A stretch of DNA of 64,000 nt, taken from assembly GCA_016713425.1 (NCBI GenBank), contig JADJPE010000005.1, positions 372,001-436,000 of the forward strand. The letters are read 5' to 3'. Positions 18,661 through 27,027 of the stretch are shown in pieces. The first letter of the stretch is position 1, and each line of letters starts with the position of its first letter. The notes beneath the pieces were generated by a model, which had not been told where the DNA came from, searched no databases, and was given only the letters and a program-made list of their open reading frames with translations. The translations under genes were made by a program, and so were the position numbers. This stretch comes from Deltaproteobacteria bacterium (GTDB lineage: Bacteria; Myxococcota; Kuafuiibacteriia; Kuafuiibacteriales; Kuafuiibacteriaceae).

Positions 18661-18812
18661 GCGCGCGAAGCGAAAGTCACCGAAGTCCCTCGACCTCGAC
18701 CTCGACCTGGCACACCGGGACACCGGGACACCGGGGTCGGGGCCTCTCAGCGCATGGCATCCAGGCGCACTAGATGTGCTCGGCCGAAATGCCGATCCCT
18801 TCGTTCACTGTT

Positions 18813-19003
18813 CCCGGTTCACATTCACATTCCCCGCTCCGATTCGCGTTCCTCATGCCCGGTTCCCTGCTCCCGGGTCCCCGTTCATGCAACGCCAATC
18901 ACTCCCGGACGATGGGCGACAACGGAGAGGAGCTGTGGGCTGGGAGCTGGGAACAGGGGACGGGGAACAGCAATCGGAGCGGGGAATGTGAATGTGAACC
19001 GGG
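18813..19003. repeat. Perfect 32-bp inverted repeat around a 127-bp centre
   Basis: 18813-18844 (cccggttcacattcacattc...) is exactly complementary to 18972-19003. The arms could form a long hairpin in RNA or DNA. The right arm ends 15 bp from the stop codon of the four-helix-bundle gene, so on the minus-strand transcript the hairpin lies directly downstream of that gene. A second partial copy (atgcccggttc, 18854-18864) offers alternative pairing with the right arm. Confidence 0.92.
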
Positions 19004-19018
19004 CATCGGAATGAGTGC

Positions 19019-19378
19019 TCAGCGGGATTCGTCAGAGCCCGCCGTCTTTGCGGAGCTCATCAGGATTGCGACCAGCTCGCCGGCCTCGCGGAGCAACGGC
19101 GGGATCTCGTATTGAGGGGCCAGGTTCGCGCGTTGGACCAGGCCGAGCCAATAGACCGATTCGCGCATCTCCTTGGCCGCGAGGCTCACCTTGTGCACGA
19201 AGTCTCGCCGGCTCTGGGCGCTCCGAGCCTCCTCGTAGTTGGACCCGCCCGACGTGGCCGAGCGAAGAAGCTGATCGGCAATGTGCTTGCCAGGGCGATC
19301 TTGCGGGAGCGCGGCCACGAGCCGGACGACCGACGCTCCAAAGTCCACGAGTCGCGTGGCGATGTTGTCTCCCTTCAT
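19019..19378 (-). CDS. Four-helix-bundle protein (23S rRNA intervening-sequence / S23 / Avd-like family)
   Basis: This 119-residue protein starts at Met 19378 (MKGDNIATRLVDFGASVVRL). It has the family core QLLRSATSGGSNYEEARSAQ with the conserved [R]S-x-T/S-x-G-x-N-x-EEA pattern, then FVHKVSLAAKEMRESVYWLGL and a C-terminal helix ending EAGELVAILMSS. Relatives are encoded in 23S rRNA intervening sequences of Leptospira and Coxiella, and the accessory Avd protein of diversity-generating retroelements shares the fold. They form pentameric helical barrels that bind nucleic acid. The gene lies inside the IS630-like element, on the same strand as the dead transposase and about 100 bp after it, and is followed by a perfect inverted repeat. 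The frame is open further upstream (to 19702), but that part is transposase sequence in another frame. Confidence 0.85.
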   Translation of the reverse strand: MKGDNIATRLVDFGASVVRLVAALPQDRPGKHIADQLLRSATSGGSNYEEARSAQSRRDFVHKVSLAAKEMRESVYWLGLVQRANLAPQYEIPPLLREAGELVAILMSSAKTAGSDESR

Positions 19379-19481
19379 ACGGATGATCTGCGGAAGCCGC
19401 TCGGCTCTGTCCACGACGTTCGCTCCGGAAATCGTTCCGGTCGAACGCAGCGGATGGACCACCGCGGATGCGCGTCCGATC

Positions 19482-20448
19482 TCATGCCTGGAGCGGCCTA
19501 CCCGTATGGGTCCAGCGGAACGGCTTGGCGAGCAACCTGTTGAAGTATTCGACGAATTGGAAAACGCGCGATCGCAGATCGTCGATCGAAGTGAAGCTGG
19601 ATCGTTTGAGAAGCCGCCTCCTCCAACCCGCAGCGCCGCGCGACGAGCCGCACGAGGCTCGCGGATCGGTGCGTGTCGAGTTGGTCGACGACGAAGATCC
19701 ACGTTGCCCCAGGATCGCTTTTAACCGTCTTGTCGATGTGGGCCGCGAAGTCGGCCTCGGTGCGAGTCGGTCCAATCGACGGACAGACTACTTTGCCCGT
19801 CGCCACATCGAAGTTCGCGATCAACGACAACGTGCCGTGGCGGATGTACTCGAACTCGACCCGTTCGACGAGGCCCGGTCGCACCGGTTTCGTTTCGTGG
19901 AGGCGCTCGAGCGCCTGCATCCCCGTCTTCTCGTCGGTGCTCACCACGTGCGTACCCACGGCCGCGAGCTCGGGAGCGTCGCGGTACGTGTCGCAGATCT
20001 TCTCGACGTCTGCCTGGTGCTGCTCGGGCGCTTCGCGCTTGTCCCGCGAAGTCGAGACCGGAAGTCCGCTTTCCGCAGGCGGCTCGCAGGCCAACGCGAT
20101 GATCGATGCCACTTCTTCCGGGGTAAACTTCGAGGGTGCGCCACTCCGCTCGTTGTCCTCAAGCACGCCGAGGATCAGCTTCTCCAGATCCTTGCCGTTC
20201 GCGCCTCCATTCTCTGCATCGACCAGGGCTGCGCTTGCTCCAACCCAACGGACACGCCACCGCCGCACACGTTGCCGGTCCACGCCCAGCTCGTCTGCTT
20301 GCTCCTCGTTGTTTCGGCCCTCGGCTGACATCAGCACGATCCGGCACCGCTCCACCAACCGCTGTGGCGCCACCTTCGCCCGCGTAAGTGGCTCGAGCAC
20401 AGCCCTCTGCTTCGGCGTCACCTCGACACTGACCGACCTCTTGCCCAT
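19482..20448 (-). pseudogene. IS630-family transposase, frameshifted and internally deleted
   Basis: From Met 20448 (MGKRSVSVEVTPKQRAVLEP) the frame reads the helix-turn-helix part (EEQADELGVDRQRVRRWRVRW), then the DDE block with the first Asp in HVVSTDEKTGMQALERL and the second in WIFVVDQLDTHRS. About 45-50 residues seem missing between ESGLPVS and the DVEKICDTYRDAPE block. A second loss after VARRCGLEEA removes the segment that normally carries the third acidic residue (SWLNQVE in relatives). The C-terminus (SSFTSIDDLRSRVFQFVEYF through PFRWTHTG) continues in another frame to 19482. The deletion extents are judged against remembered family sequences, not an alignment. The enzyme should be inactive. 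Confidence 0.85.
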
Positions 20449-20532
20449 ACGATCCCCTCCCTGGAGATCGCCACACCATGATCCGCGCTCGAGGTCTGCG
20501 CAAGAGCGGCTCGAAATCTCAGCCGAGCACAT

Positions 20533-21234
20533 CTAGGTGCTCGAGATGCTTTGCTCCAACTGATCGACCCAGCGCGTGATGCTTCCCGGACGAATCCGAA
20601 GCTTTGCACGCGGTGCTGGCGGTGTGGGCGGCTCTTGCGCCATCTTGGCTTCCTCGCGATGTCGAATCAGAAGCGCGCGCGCCATCGACGGAGGCGTGCG
20701 CTCATTGCAGCGTGGCACTCGCAGCGCCTCGACTTCTTCGCGAAGGCGATTGAGTCGTTCCGCATCGTCCGCCCAGAGCCGAGCACGGCGCCGGTACAGC
20801 GCCTGACGCCGCCGTATCTCATTGCGTGCGCCTTCGACCGCAGGCTCGAGCGCACGCGCGATGTGTGCGCATAGCTTCTCGGGATCGACCCACAGCAACC
20901 GGGCCGACGTTCGAACGGCTTCAGGGATCAGGTTGGCCGCCAACAAGACCAAGACATCCGTCTCGGTCGAGAGAAGCGCCATACGAGCATCCAGCGGCAC
21001 CGGCCGAAGGATCTCTCCATTGCGTCCCACGCGTTCCGCATAGAGCGCGGCTCCCCGACCGATGGCCTCGGCACGGCGGTCGACGGCTTCTCGGGCGGCG
21101 TGCCCCCAAACAGAAAGGCGGGCATCAAGGGCCTGCACCGTCGCATTGCGTCGCGACAGGCTGGCCGCATCATCGTTTTCGAGATCTTGGGATTCGTCTT
21201 GGTCGTGATCGTGGTCGTGGGCTTCGTTCACCAT
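20533..21234 (-). CDS. Charged helical protein of unknown function
   Basis: This protein has 233 residues from Met 21234, chosen because TCAGGA lies 8 bases upstream; an in-frame Met at 21264 would add ten residues. The N-terminus is rich in His/Asp/Glu (EAHDHDHDQDESQDLENDD). The middle is helical with a hydrophobic segment (MALLSTETDVLVLLAANLIPEAV), and the end is Arg/Glu-rich and probably coiled (RRRQALYRRRARLWADDAERLNRLREE). No family is recognised. Its TAG stop is formed by the TA target and the first base of the adjacent IS630-like element. The base that would follow TA without the element (18770) also gives TAG, so the insertion did not change the protein. Confidence 0.7.
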   Translation of the reverse strand: MVNEAHDHDHDQDESQDLENDDAASLSRRNATVQALDARLSVWGHAAREAVDRRAEAIGRGAALYAERVGRNGEILRPVPLDARMALLSTETDVLVLLAANLIPEAVRTSARLLWVDPEKLCAHIARALEPAVEGARNEIRRRQALYRRRARLWADDAERLNRLREEVEALRVPRCNERTPPSMARALLIRHREEAKMAQEPPTPPAPRAKLRIRPGSITRWVDQLEQSISST

Positions 21235-21370
21235 GTGGGGTCCTGAGAGCACGTTTGGTGCCAAACCAGGAAAGCGCCGGTTTCACGCCCTTCACCCCCG
21301 GCGGTCAGCTTCGATCGACACTCGGAGAGCACACCTCCCGCACGCCAGAAGAGACAGTCCTATACCGACG

Positions 21371-21964
21371 CTACGTCGTCGGCTCGCGGCGATGTAGGAG
21401 TCGACCTATGTTCGACCGGTGCCGCCACAGGATCAAAGCAAGGAGCGCCGCGGTCAACCAAACGACGGGTACGCGGCGGTCGACGGTGGCCGCACCCGCG
21501 ACGGCAGCGCCTGCGGCGACGAGCGAACCGAGGCTAACAAACCGCGTCAGGAGAAAGGCGACCCCGAAGGCGGGCGCCGCAAACGCGACGGTGAGTGGTG
21601 CGATCGCAAGGAGCACCCCGAGCGCGGTCGCAACCCCCTTCCCACCGCGAAAACGCATAAAGATCGAGAAACTATGGCCGAAAACGGCCGCAAAGCCGCT
21701 TGCGGCGACCACCGGCAACGGCGCCTGCAACACACCCTGCGCGACAGCAACGACCACCGCCCCCTTCAGCGCATCGAGGAGCAGCGTCAAGAGCCCAAGC
21801 CCTTTTCCGGCCGAACGGGCCACGTTGGTGGCGCCGATGTTGCCGCTTCCGGCGGCTCGGACGTCGACGTGGGCGAATCGACGCGCGAGGAGAAAGCCGA
21901 ACGGCACGCTCCCCACCAGGTAGGCGGTCGCGACCAGCAGAACCAGGGTGTGGGTCGGGCTCAT
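21371..21964 (-). CDS. plsY: Glycerol-3-phosphate acyltransferase, acyl-phosphate dependent
   Basis: This 197-residue multi-pass membrane protein carries the three PlsY loops: GSGNIGATNVARS, GHSFSIFMRFRGGKGVATALG, and the C-terminal LWRHRSNIGRLL. SVPFGFLLARR follows the first transmembrane helix, as in the family. PlsY transfers an acyl group from acyl phosphate to glycerol-3-phosphate, the first committed step of phospholipid synthesis in most bacteria. Start at Met 21964 (MSPTHTLVLLVATAY); the frame is open 11 codons more. It is upstream of the unknown charged protein on the same strand with a 136-bp gap. Confidence 0.95.
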   Translation of the reverse strand: MSPTHTLVLLVATAYLVGSVPFGFLLARRFAHVDVRAAGSGNIGATNVARSAGKGLGLLTLLLDALKGAVVVAVAQGVLQAPLPVVAASGFAAVFGHSFSIFMRFRGGKGVATALGVLLAIAPLTVAFAAPAFGVAFLLTRFVSLGSLVAAGAAVAGAATVDRRVPVVWLTAALLALILWRHRSNIGRLLHRREPTT

Positions 21965-22144
21965 GTCCTGTCCCTCATGGGAACATGAGGGATCCACTTA
22001 AGCAACGTCGCCGTGGGTTCGAGGAACGCGAAGCGCCCGAGCACTTCGGCTGGGCTCAGTGCAGGATGCGTGGTGACCGTGCTGCAGATGCCTCATGCGA
22101 CGCACTTGCCCCATCAGTCGGGCCATGTTTACGGGATACGCGCA

Positions 22145-23290
22145 GTGAGCTTCTCCCGATGTTTGGGGGCCATCCTCGGTCTCCTGGCGCTGCTCGAGCC
22201 GACCCCGACCCGCGCCGAGGCGCCGCCGATCGAAGCTCTCGTGGTCCAGGCCAGCGCAGCATCAACGGCCCTCGACTACGGCCTCCCCGGGCACCCGAAC
22301 GCAACGGGCGAGACGCAACTCGGCGCCGTGCTTCGAGGGCTCTTGGTTCTGAAGGCCAGCGAGCAGGTCGCACTCGAAGCGGGACTCGTAGGGCGCGTGC
22401 CGTTCGCGTTGGACTTCAGGGAGGCAAGCGGGGCCGCCCCGTGGCTCGCGATCGTGCTTCGTCCCGGACCCGACGACCTCGTCTTTCGCCTCGGTGCATT
22501 CGACATCCGGCACGGATTCCACCCGGCCGTCGTCGACGAATCGCGCTACGGGTTCGCGCGCGACTACGAGACGACCTACAACCAAAGCCTGGCCGACGGC
22601 GTCGCTCGCTCCGTCTCGGCGCGGCCCTTCCTTCCCTTCGAGTCTGGTGCTCAACTCAAAGCCAAGCTCCTCAGCATCGATCTCGATGCTTTCTTGGACT
22701 GGCAACTCCTCGAGACGCGCGCCCATCGCGAAAAGTTCGCGGTCGGAATGATCGCCAAATTCACCCAAAGTCGCCTGTCGGTTTCAGCGCAACTTCGCCT
22801 GGTGCACTACGGCGGAGAACGCTTCACGGCGAACGACCCGCTCAGATCATCGGGGCTGGACGCCACACGCCAACCTTTGACCATGGCGGTCACGGCAACC
22901 GTGTGCCCAGTGAGCACCCCAATGTTTCGCGTCGAGATTCCGGCCACGTGGGCGTACGGGCGTCTGGCTCAAGCGGCGGGCGCGCCTGCCCGCCCGCACT
23001 ATGGCTTCGAGCTCGGCGTAGATCTGGTCTTCGCCTCACACATTCGACTCGGGTACCGCGCTTGGCTCCCGAAAGCCAATCGCGCCTTCAGGGTGAGCGA
23101 AGATTCAGAACCCGTTTACCGAGCTCGCCGCAGCCACCGCGTGACAGCCGCTTTCGCGCATCGATGGTTGGGCGCCGCACTCGAGGCGAGGCTCGATCTC
23201 GTGTTCTCCGAAGACACGCACGACGTTCAATATCTAACCGTCACCACGCTGCATTTCGAGGTCGAAGAAATCTTGTGGCGAAGGACGTAG
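22145..23290 (+). CDS. Exported protein of unknown function, probable beta-barrel or beta-rich
   Basis: From GTG 22145 this protein has 381 residues. The start is placed there because a clean signal peptide follows (FSRCLGAILGLLALLEPTPTRAEA); the frame is open to 22013 but that part is Ser/His-rich and would bury the signal. The mature part has regularly spaced amphipathic strands and ends RRSHRVTAAFAHRWLG... then TLHFEVEEILWRRT, consistent with an outer-membrane beta barrel (inference from pattern only). No conserved motif is recognised. It is divergent from plsY and convergent with a small membrane protein. Confidence 0.65.
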   Translation: MSFSRCLGAILGLLALLEPTPTRAEAPPIEALVVQASAASTALDYGLPGHPNATGETQLGAVLRGLLVLKASEQVALEAGLVGRVPFALDFREASGAAPWLAIVLRPGPDDLVFRLGAFDIRHGFHPAVVDESRYGFARDYETTYNQSLADGVARSVSARPFLPFESGAQLKAKLLSIDLDAFLDWQLLETRAHREKFAVGMIAKFTQSRLSVSAQLRLVHYGGERFTANDPLRSSGLDATRQPLTMAVTATVCPVSTPMFRVEIPATWAYGRLAQAAGAPARPHYGFELGVDLVFASHIRLGYRAWLPKANRAFRVSEDSEPVYRARRSHRVTAAFAHRWLGAALEARLDLVFSEDTHDVQYLTVTTLHFEVEEILWRRT

Positions 23291-23338
23291 GCGTATCCGC
23301 TTCAGCGCATGAGGAGCTGACATGCAAGACACCAGGTT

Positions 23339-23791
23339 CTAGACGCGCCAGAGACCTGACGCGATCGCACCGACCAACGAGAGAACACCCGCGATGCGCA
23401 GGATGCTCACCTTCTTGCGGCGCGCCGCCCGCTCAGACGCCTTCTCGCTCAGCATGCGACGTGCAGCGCCATTCGATGCACCCATGAATCCGCCCGCGAG
23501 AAGCGCCAACGTCATCATGATGTGAAGCCACGGCTGCTTCCCCAGGGTAAGATGCCAGCCCGCGACATACATGAGGCCAAACCCACTCACGAACAAGGCC
23601 ACGAGCCCCAAATTGGCGAGCCGCCCGAGCGCAACCTGGGCCTCATCGAGCCGGTCGGAACCTGAAGCCCCACCGACGCCGCCGCCGGCGCCGGAATCGC
23701 TCGTCGCCAACCGGTTGAGAAGCTCCGCCGCAACGAGCGGTCCGATGGCAAACGCCAGCCCCAGATAGTGAAGGAACTTGAGAAACAGCAT
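23339..23791 (-). CDS. Small integral membrane protein, four helices
   Basis: This 150-residue protein from Met 23791 (MLFLKFLHYLGLAFAIGPLV) has four predicted membrane helices: residues about 3-20, 55-75 (NLGLVALFVSGFGLMYVAG), 83-100 (IMMTLALLAGGFMGAS) and the C-terminal helix (ILRIAGVLSLVGAIASGLW). A His near the first helix (LHYLG) and one before the third (WLHIMM) recall small CopD/DUF2269-like membrane proteins, but the match is not strong enough to name. A Gly/Ser-rich loop follows helix 1. It is convergent with the exported protein gene, whose stop is 48 bp away. Confidence 0.6.
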   Translation of the reverse strand: MLFLKFLHYLGLAFAIGPLVAAELLNRLATSDSGAGGGVGGASGSDRLDEAQVALGRLANLGLVALFVSGFGLMYVAGWHLTLGKQPWLHIMMTLALLAGGFMGASNGAARRMLSEKASERAARRKKVSILRIAGVLSLVGAIASGLWRV

Positions 23792-24092
23792 CGATGAACC
23801 CCAGCGCCTCACTCAGCCGCCAACCGGAAGACGTTGGCCGTGCTTTGAGAACGCGTTCTCTCATTACGTCGAACACGAGAGCGGTGTCGAGCAGCTTTCG
23901 AACGCACCGCCGCCGAGCGATGGGCCGATAACACACCGCCGCTCGCGTGGGTCCGTGGGCACGTGGGCCCGTGGGCGCGTAGGCGCGTAAGCGCGTGGGC
24001 GCGAAGACAATTGGGGAGCTGGCATCCCGCGCATCGAGGACGCAGCCGGCACAGCGAGAATACACGGCGAAACTTTTTGGAGGCGTGAAGAG
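23792..24092. other. Intergenic region with an 8-bp tandem repeat
   Basis: This 301-bp divergent spacer lies between the small membrane protein and the large unknown gene. It holds seven consecutive 8-bp units of the type gtgggcgc at 23947-24002 (gtgggtcc, gtgggcac, gtgggccc, gtgggcgc, gtaggcgc, gtaagcgc, gtgggcgc). A GGAGG Shine-Dalgarno at about 24079 serves the gene starting at 24093. I see no other gene or clear promoter in it. Confidence 0.8.
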
Positions 24093-26375
24093 ATGAGCGA
24101 TCGAGGGGCAATCGATAACCTATTCCGGGCAAGAGACCCAAGCGCTGACCGAAGCGGCGCGCGCATCTGGGCCCACGAGGCTCGAAAGATCGTCGACGAG
24201 CTCCGGGCGCCAGACGCTGAGACCGGAAAACCGGAAGGCGAATTCAGCGACACCGCGGCGAAGCTCATGCGCGGCGACCGCTTCGTTGTGGGCGGCCACG
24301 AGATCCAGGGGCCGCGGCCAGACGAATGCAGCGCAGGTGCGCGGGACGTCTTGGGACGCGGGCTCGAGGAAGCGATCGCGCACCGCTGGGCGGGTCCGGC
24401 CGCGCGGACGGCCGCTCTACCGGTCAAGAATGGGCACGCGGTGTTCTTGACGGCCGGGACGGGCTTCGCGGTCGACGCGACGGGAGCGAAGCCTCGCAAC
24501 CTCGTCGAGCTCGGGAATCAGCTCTATCACGCCGGCGAATGGGTGCAGTCGAGCTTCGGCACTTCGCACAACCTGTTCGCGGCCGCGCACCTCGACCCCG
24601 AAGCAAAGCGTGCGGTGCTCGCGCAGTTCGAGGAGGCATTGGCCGCCGAGACGGTCGATCTGCATCCCGCACAACGAGATCAACTCCTGGGCAACATCGC
24701 TGGGCTCACCGCCGAGCTCATCAAGTCGGTCGACATGTCGACACCCGTGCCGACCGACCGCGCCGAACAGCGCGCGCTCATCGATGCGGGCTTCGAGACA
24801 CTTCTCAAGGTGATCGATGACCCGCGACTCAGCCCGCCGATCAAACACCAACTCGTCGGGTATCTTGCCGGGAGCGACACCTTCCGCGAACCGCTCACGA
24901 ACACGCAGCGGGCCGAGATCGACGGGCGATTCCGAGCCCTCAATCCCAAGTTTCCGTTCGACTACGAAGCATGGGATCGCGCAGGAAAGAGCAACATCCG
25001 CGTCGACCATATCGCGGGTCTCGGAGAAGGCTTCTTGTACGGCTTTTCACAATGGATGCAAGAGCGCGGACTCGGCAATTCGAGCTGGCGCAACGGCGAG
25101 AACGTATTCAGCCTGGTCCGCGGCGACCCGATCCGAGGCCCGGTTCGACTCGAGGCAACCATCTCGGCCTCCGACCCAATCAATGCGTGGGGTCGCGACA
25201 TGAAAGTCGAGATCGATGGACGCTCGTTCCGGAACGACATGTTCAGCGGGCTCGGCAAGTCGGAGGTCGACATGACCGGCTACGATGGCCATTCGAACTT
25301 CGGGCAAAACACGCTGGGGAGCATGCCGACGGCCCCGGCCCAGGACGGTCCGAAGCTCCTCTATCGCTGGGTGTGCGCCGGCGTCGATGCAGAGAACGCG
25401 ATCGCCCAGCACGCGCCTGATGCATACGCGAACTCGTATACGACGCAGGACTCCGGCTACTTCCGCAAGCGGCGTGGACCGCCCGAGGTGGGCGAGTACG
25501 CCTACGAATCCGAAGGCTGGGAGGCCATTCGCTGCCTCATCCGCGGCGTCCTCGGCAAGAAGAGCCACGCCCAAATCCAGGACGACATGAAGAACCATGC
25601 CAATTGGTGGGGACACAGCCCTGGCAACGACAACAACTGCGTGGGCCCCGGAGACCGGCGTCGCGGTGGTTCCCTGGACTGGGACAACGACGGCATCCCG
25701 AACATGTTCGACGTCATGCCCTCGGTCAACACCTTCGCTGTCGAAGCAAGTGTAGCGCGCGAGTTCGAGCTGACCGTCCCTGACGTGCCCGCAAACGCCA
25801 TCAAGGGCGACCGCGCCTTTCAGGCGATCCAGTTTGTAAATACGGCGACGAACTACAACAGCTACCTCAAACACTTGAATCTCAATCGGCGCATCAATGC
25901 CCACCCCGAGGGCGTATGGTTCGACGGACGCGAAGCGCCCAGGGACTACGTTCGTTTCTCGCCGGGCCCCGACGGCACGCTGAGCGTAAAGCTCAACTCG
26001 GCGCTCTCCGACATGACCATGGAGACCTTGCGGGCCGTGCTCTTCTACGAGACTGCGCGCCATCTCCTAGGAACGGATCGAACACCAGTGCCCGCGAGCC
26101 AAGCCGACCGGGTTGCCGCAGCACTCTTGTTCGGGGCATCGGCTCTAGCCTACGACGCATCCTATCGAGACCGTCCCGTCTTCGAAGGCCTGAAGCAGCT
26201 CTATGGGATCCCGGCGGCGGTCGACTACAGCGACATTCGAGCGGCCGTCAGCGAAGGTGAGCATGCGCACGACTACACAGGAAACCTGGCGGCCGTGCAG
26301 AGCATCGTCTCGAAGTACAGAGCCGAGCTCAGCCAACCAGGCGTCGGAGCGCCGGCCATCGACGTCCTCGGCTGA
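24093..26375 (+). CDS. Large protein of unknown function with clan-CD-like His/Cys motifs
   Basis: This 760-residue protein is preceded by a good GGAGG ribosome-binding site. No signal peptide or membrane helix is seen. The first about 350 residues are mostly helical and unrecognised. In the middle, VDMTGYDGHSNFGQN (H400) is followed 28 residues later by KLLYRWVCAGVDAEN (C428) and then TTQDSGYF. Each is a hydrophobic strand ending in His or in Cys plus Gly/Ala, the arrangement of caspase/gingipain-like clan CD cysteine peptidases. Around residue 528 is a calcium-loop-like DWDNDGIPNMFD. The C-terminal 200 residues are helical with an AVLFYETARHLLG segment. The peptidase reading is an inference from motif order and spacing. 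An EF-hand protein gene follows on the same strand. Confidence 0.6.
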   Translation: MSDRGAIDNLFRARDPSADRSGARIWAHEARKIVDELRAPDAETGKPEGEFSDTAAKLMRGDRFVVGGHEIQGPRPDECSAGARDVLGRGLEEAIAHRWAGPAARTAALPVKNGHAVFLTAGTGFAVDATGAKPRNLVELGNQLYHAGEWVQSSFGTSHNLFAAAHLDPEAKRAVLAQFEEALAAETVDLHPAQRDQLLGNIAGLTAELIKSVDMSTPVPTDRAEQRALIDAGFETLLKVIDDPRLSPPIKHQLVGYLAGSDTFREPLTNTQRAEIDGRFRALNPKFPFDYEAWDRAGKSNIRVDHIAGLGEGFLYGFSQWMQERGLGNSSWRNGENVFSLVRGDPIRGPVRLEATISASDPINAWGRDMKVEIDGRSFRNDMFSGLGKSEVDMTGYDGHSNFGQNTLGSMPTAPAQDGPKLLYRWVCAGVDAENAIAQHAPDAYANSYTTQDSGYFRKRRGPPEVGEYAYESEGWEAIRCLIRGVLGKKSHAQIQDDMKNHANWWGHSPGNDNNCVGPGDRRRGGSLDWDNDGIPNMFDVMPSVNTFAVEASVAREFELTVPDVPANAIKGDRAFQAIQFVNTATNYNSYLKHLNLNRRINAHPEGVWFDGREAPRDYVRFSPGPDGTLSVKLNSALSDMTMETLRAVLFYETARHLLGTDRTPVPASQADRVAAALLFGASALAYDASYRDRPVFEGLKQLYGIPAAVDYSDIRAAVSEGEHAHDYTGNLAAVQSIVSKYRAELSQPGVGAPAIDVLG

Positions 26376-26547
26376 GGCCAGAAGAGACAACGCCGACGGC
26401 TGCTGTACGGCCGGATCAAACACTTCTGTCTCGCCCGTCTGGGCACTCGTCCATGGATTCGCGAACGACAGCACCCAGGATCGGGCGCGACCAAGCAAGA
26501 AGCTGAGTCGTTTCAAGATGGCCAGTGCCTCGCAGAGGAGACGAGGT

Positions 26548-27027
26548 ATGGGACTTTCCATTCCAAAGCCGTTCAGCGGCCTCCCCCGTCCGCCAGGCTT
26601 CGAGAAGAAAAGCAGTGACCGCGACCGCGAGTCACAGCAGGCGCAGTTGACGCTCCAGAGCGCGGCCACGGCCGGCGGTCTCGACGCCGGCTGGAACGCC
26701 GACACCTTCATGCAAGCCGACATGAACGGCGATGGTCGTCTCACCGGCCAGGAGATCCAGGCGTTCGCGGCTCAAGTCTCGTCGCTCACCGGCATGCCGG
26801 TCGATGCTCAAACCGCGCTGGCGGTATGTGACCTGAACCAGGATGGACAAATCTCGGAAGCCGAATGGGCAACGGTGAGCCAACAGCTTCAGTCGGACCT
26901 CGCGAACCGGAGATATAGTTCGGCAATGGCCGACAACGGCATCGTCATCACGAACAACGTGGGCACGAGCGGCGACGATGATGACGACGACGACGACGGC
27001 TTCCCGTTCCTTCCCAGGCCGTTCTAG
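26548..27027 (+). CDS. EF-hand calcium-binding protein
   Basis: This 159-residue protein starts at ATG 26548, which has AGAGGAGACGAG directly upstream. It holds a pair of canonical EF-hand loops, DMNGDGRLTGQE and DLNQDGQISEAE, separated by a 33-residue helical linker, so calcium binding is likely. The N-terminus is basic and Pro-rich. The C-terminus ends in an eight-Asp run and FPFLPRPF. There is no signal peptide, so it may be cytoplasmic or exported by another route. It lies 172 bp after the large unknown gene on the same strand and may belong to its unit. Its TAG overlaps the convergent TAG of the TolC-like gene (CTAG). Confidence 0.8.
   Translation: MGLSIPKPFSGLPRPPGFEKKSSDRDRESQQAQLTLQSAATAGGLDAGWNADTFMQADMNGDGRLTGQEIQAFAAQVSSLTGMPVDAQTALAVCDLNQDGQISEAEWATVSQQLQSDLANRRYSSAMADNGIVITNNVGTSGDDDDDDDDGFPFLPRPF

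Larger units (their letters stand above)
18773..20533. mobile_element. IS630/Tc1-mariner-like element with TA target duplication and passenger gene
   Basis: The two ends are inverted repeats: 18773-18798 (GATGTGCTCGGCCGAAAT...) and the complement of 20508-20533 (GATGTGCTCGGCTGAGAT...). The first 12 bases are perfect and 21 of 26 match. Both ends are flanked by TA (18771-18772 and 20534-20535), the target duplication of this superfamily. The element is 1761 bp, longer than a typical roughly 1.1-kb IS630. The minus strand holds a decayed transposase (19482-20448). Between its end and the left terminus are about 680 extra bases with a four-helix-bundle gene and a 32-bp inverted repeat. The right end abuts the stop codon of the neighbouring gene, where TA plus the first G of the element recreates TAG. 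Confidence 0.85.
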
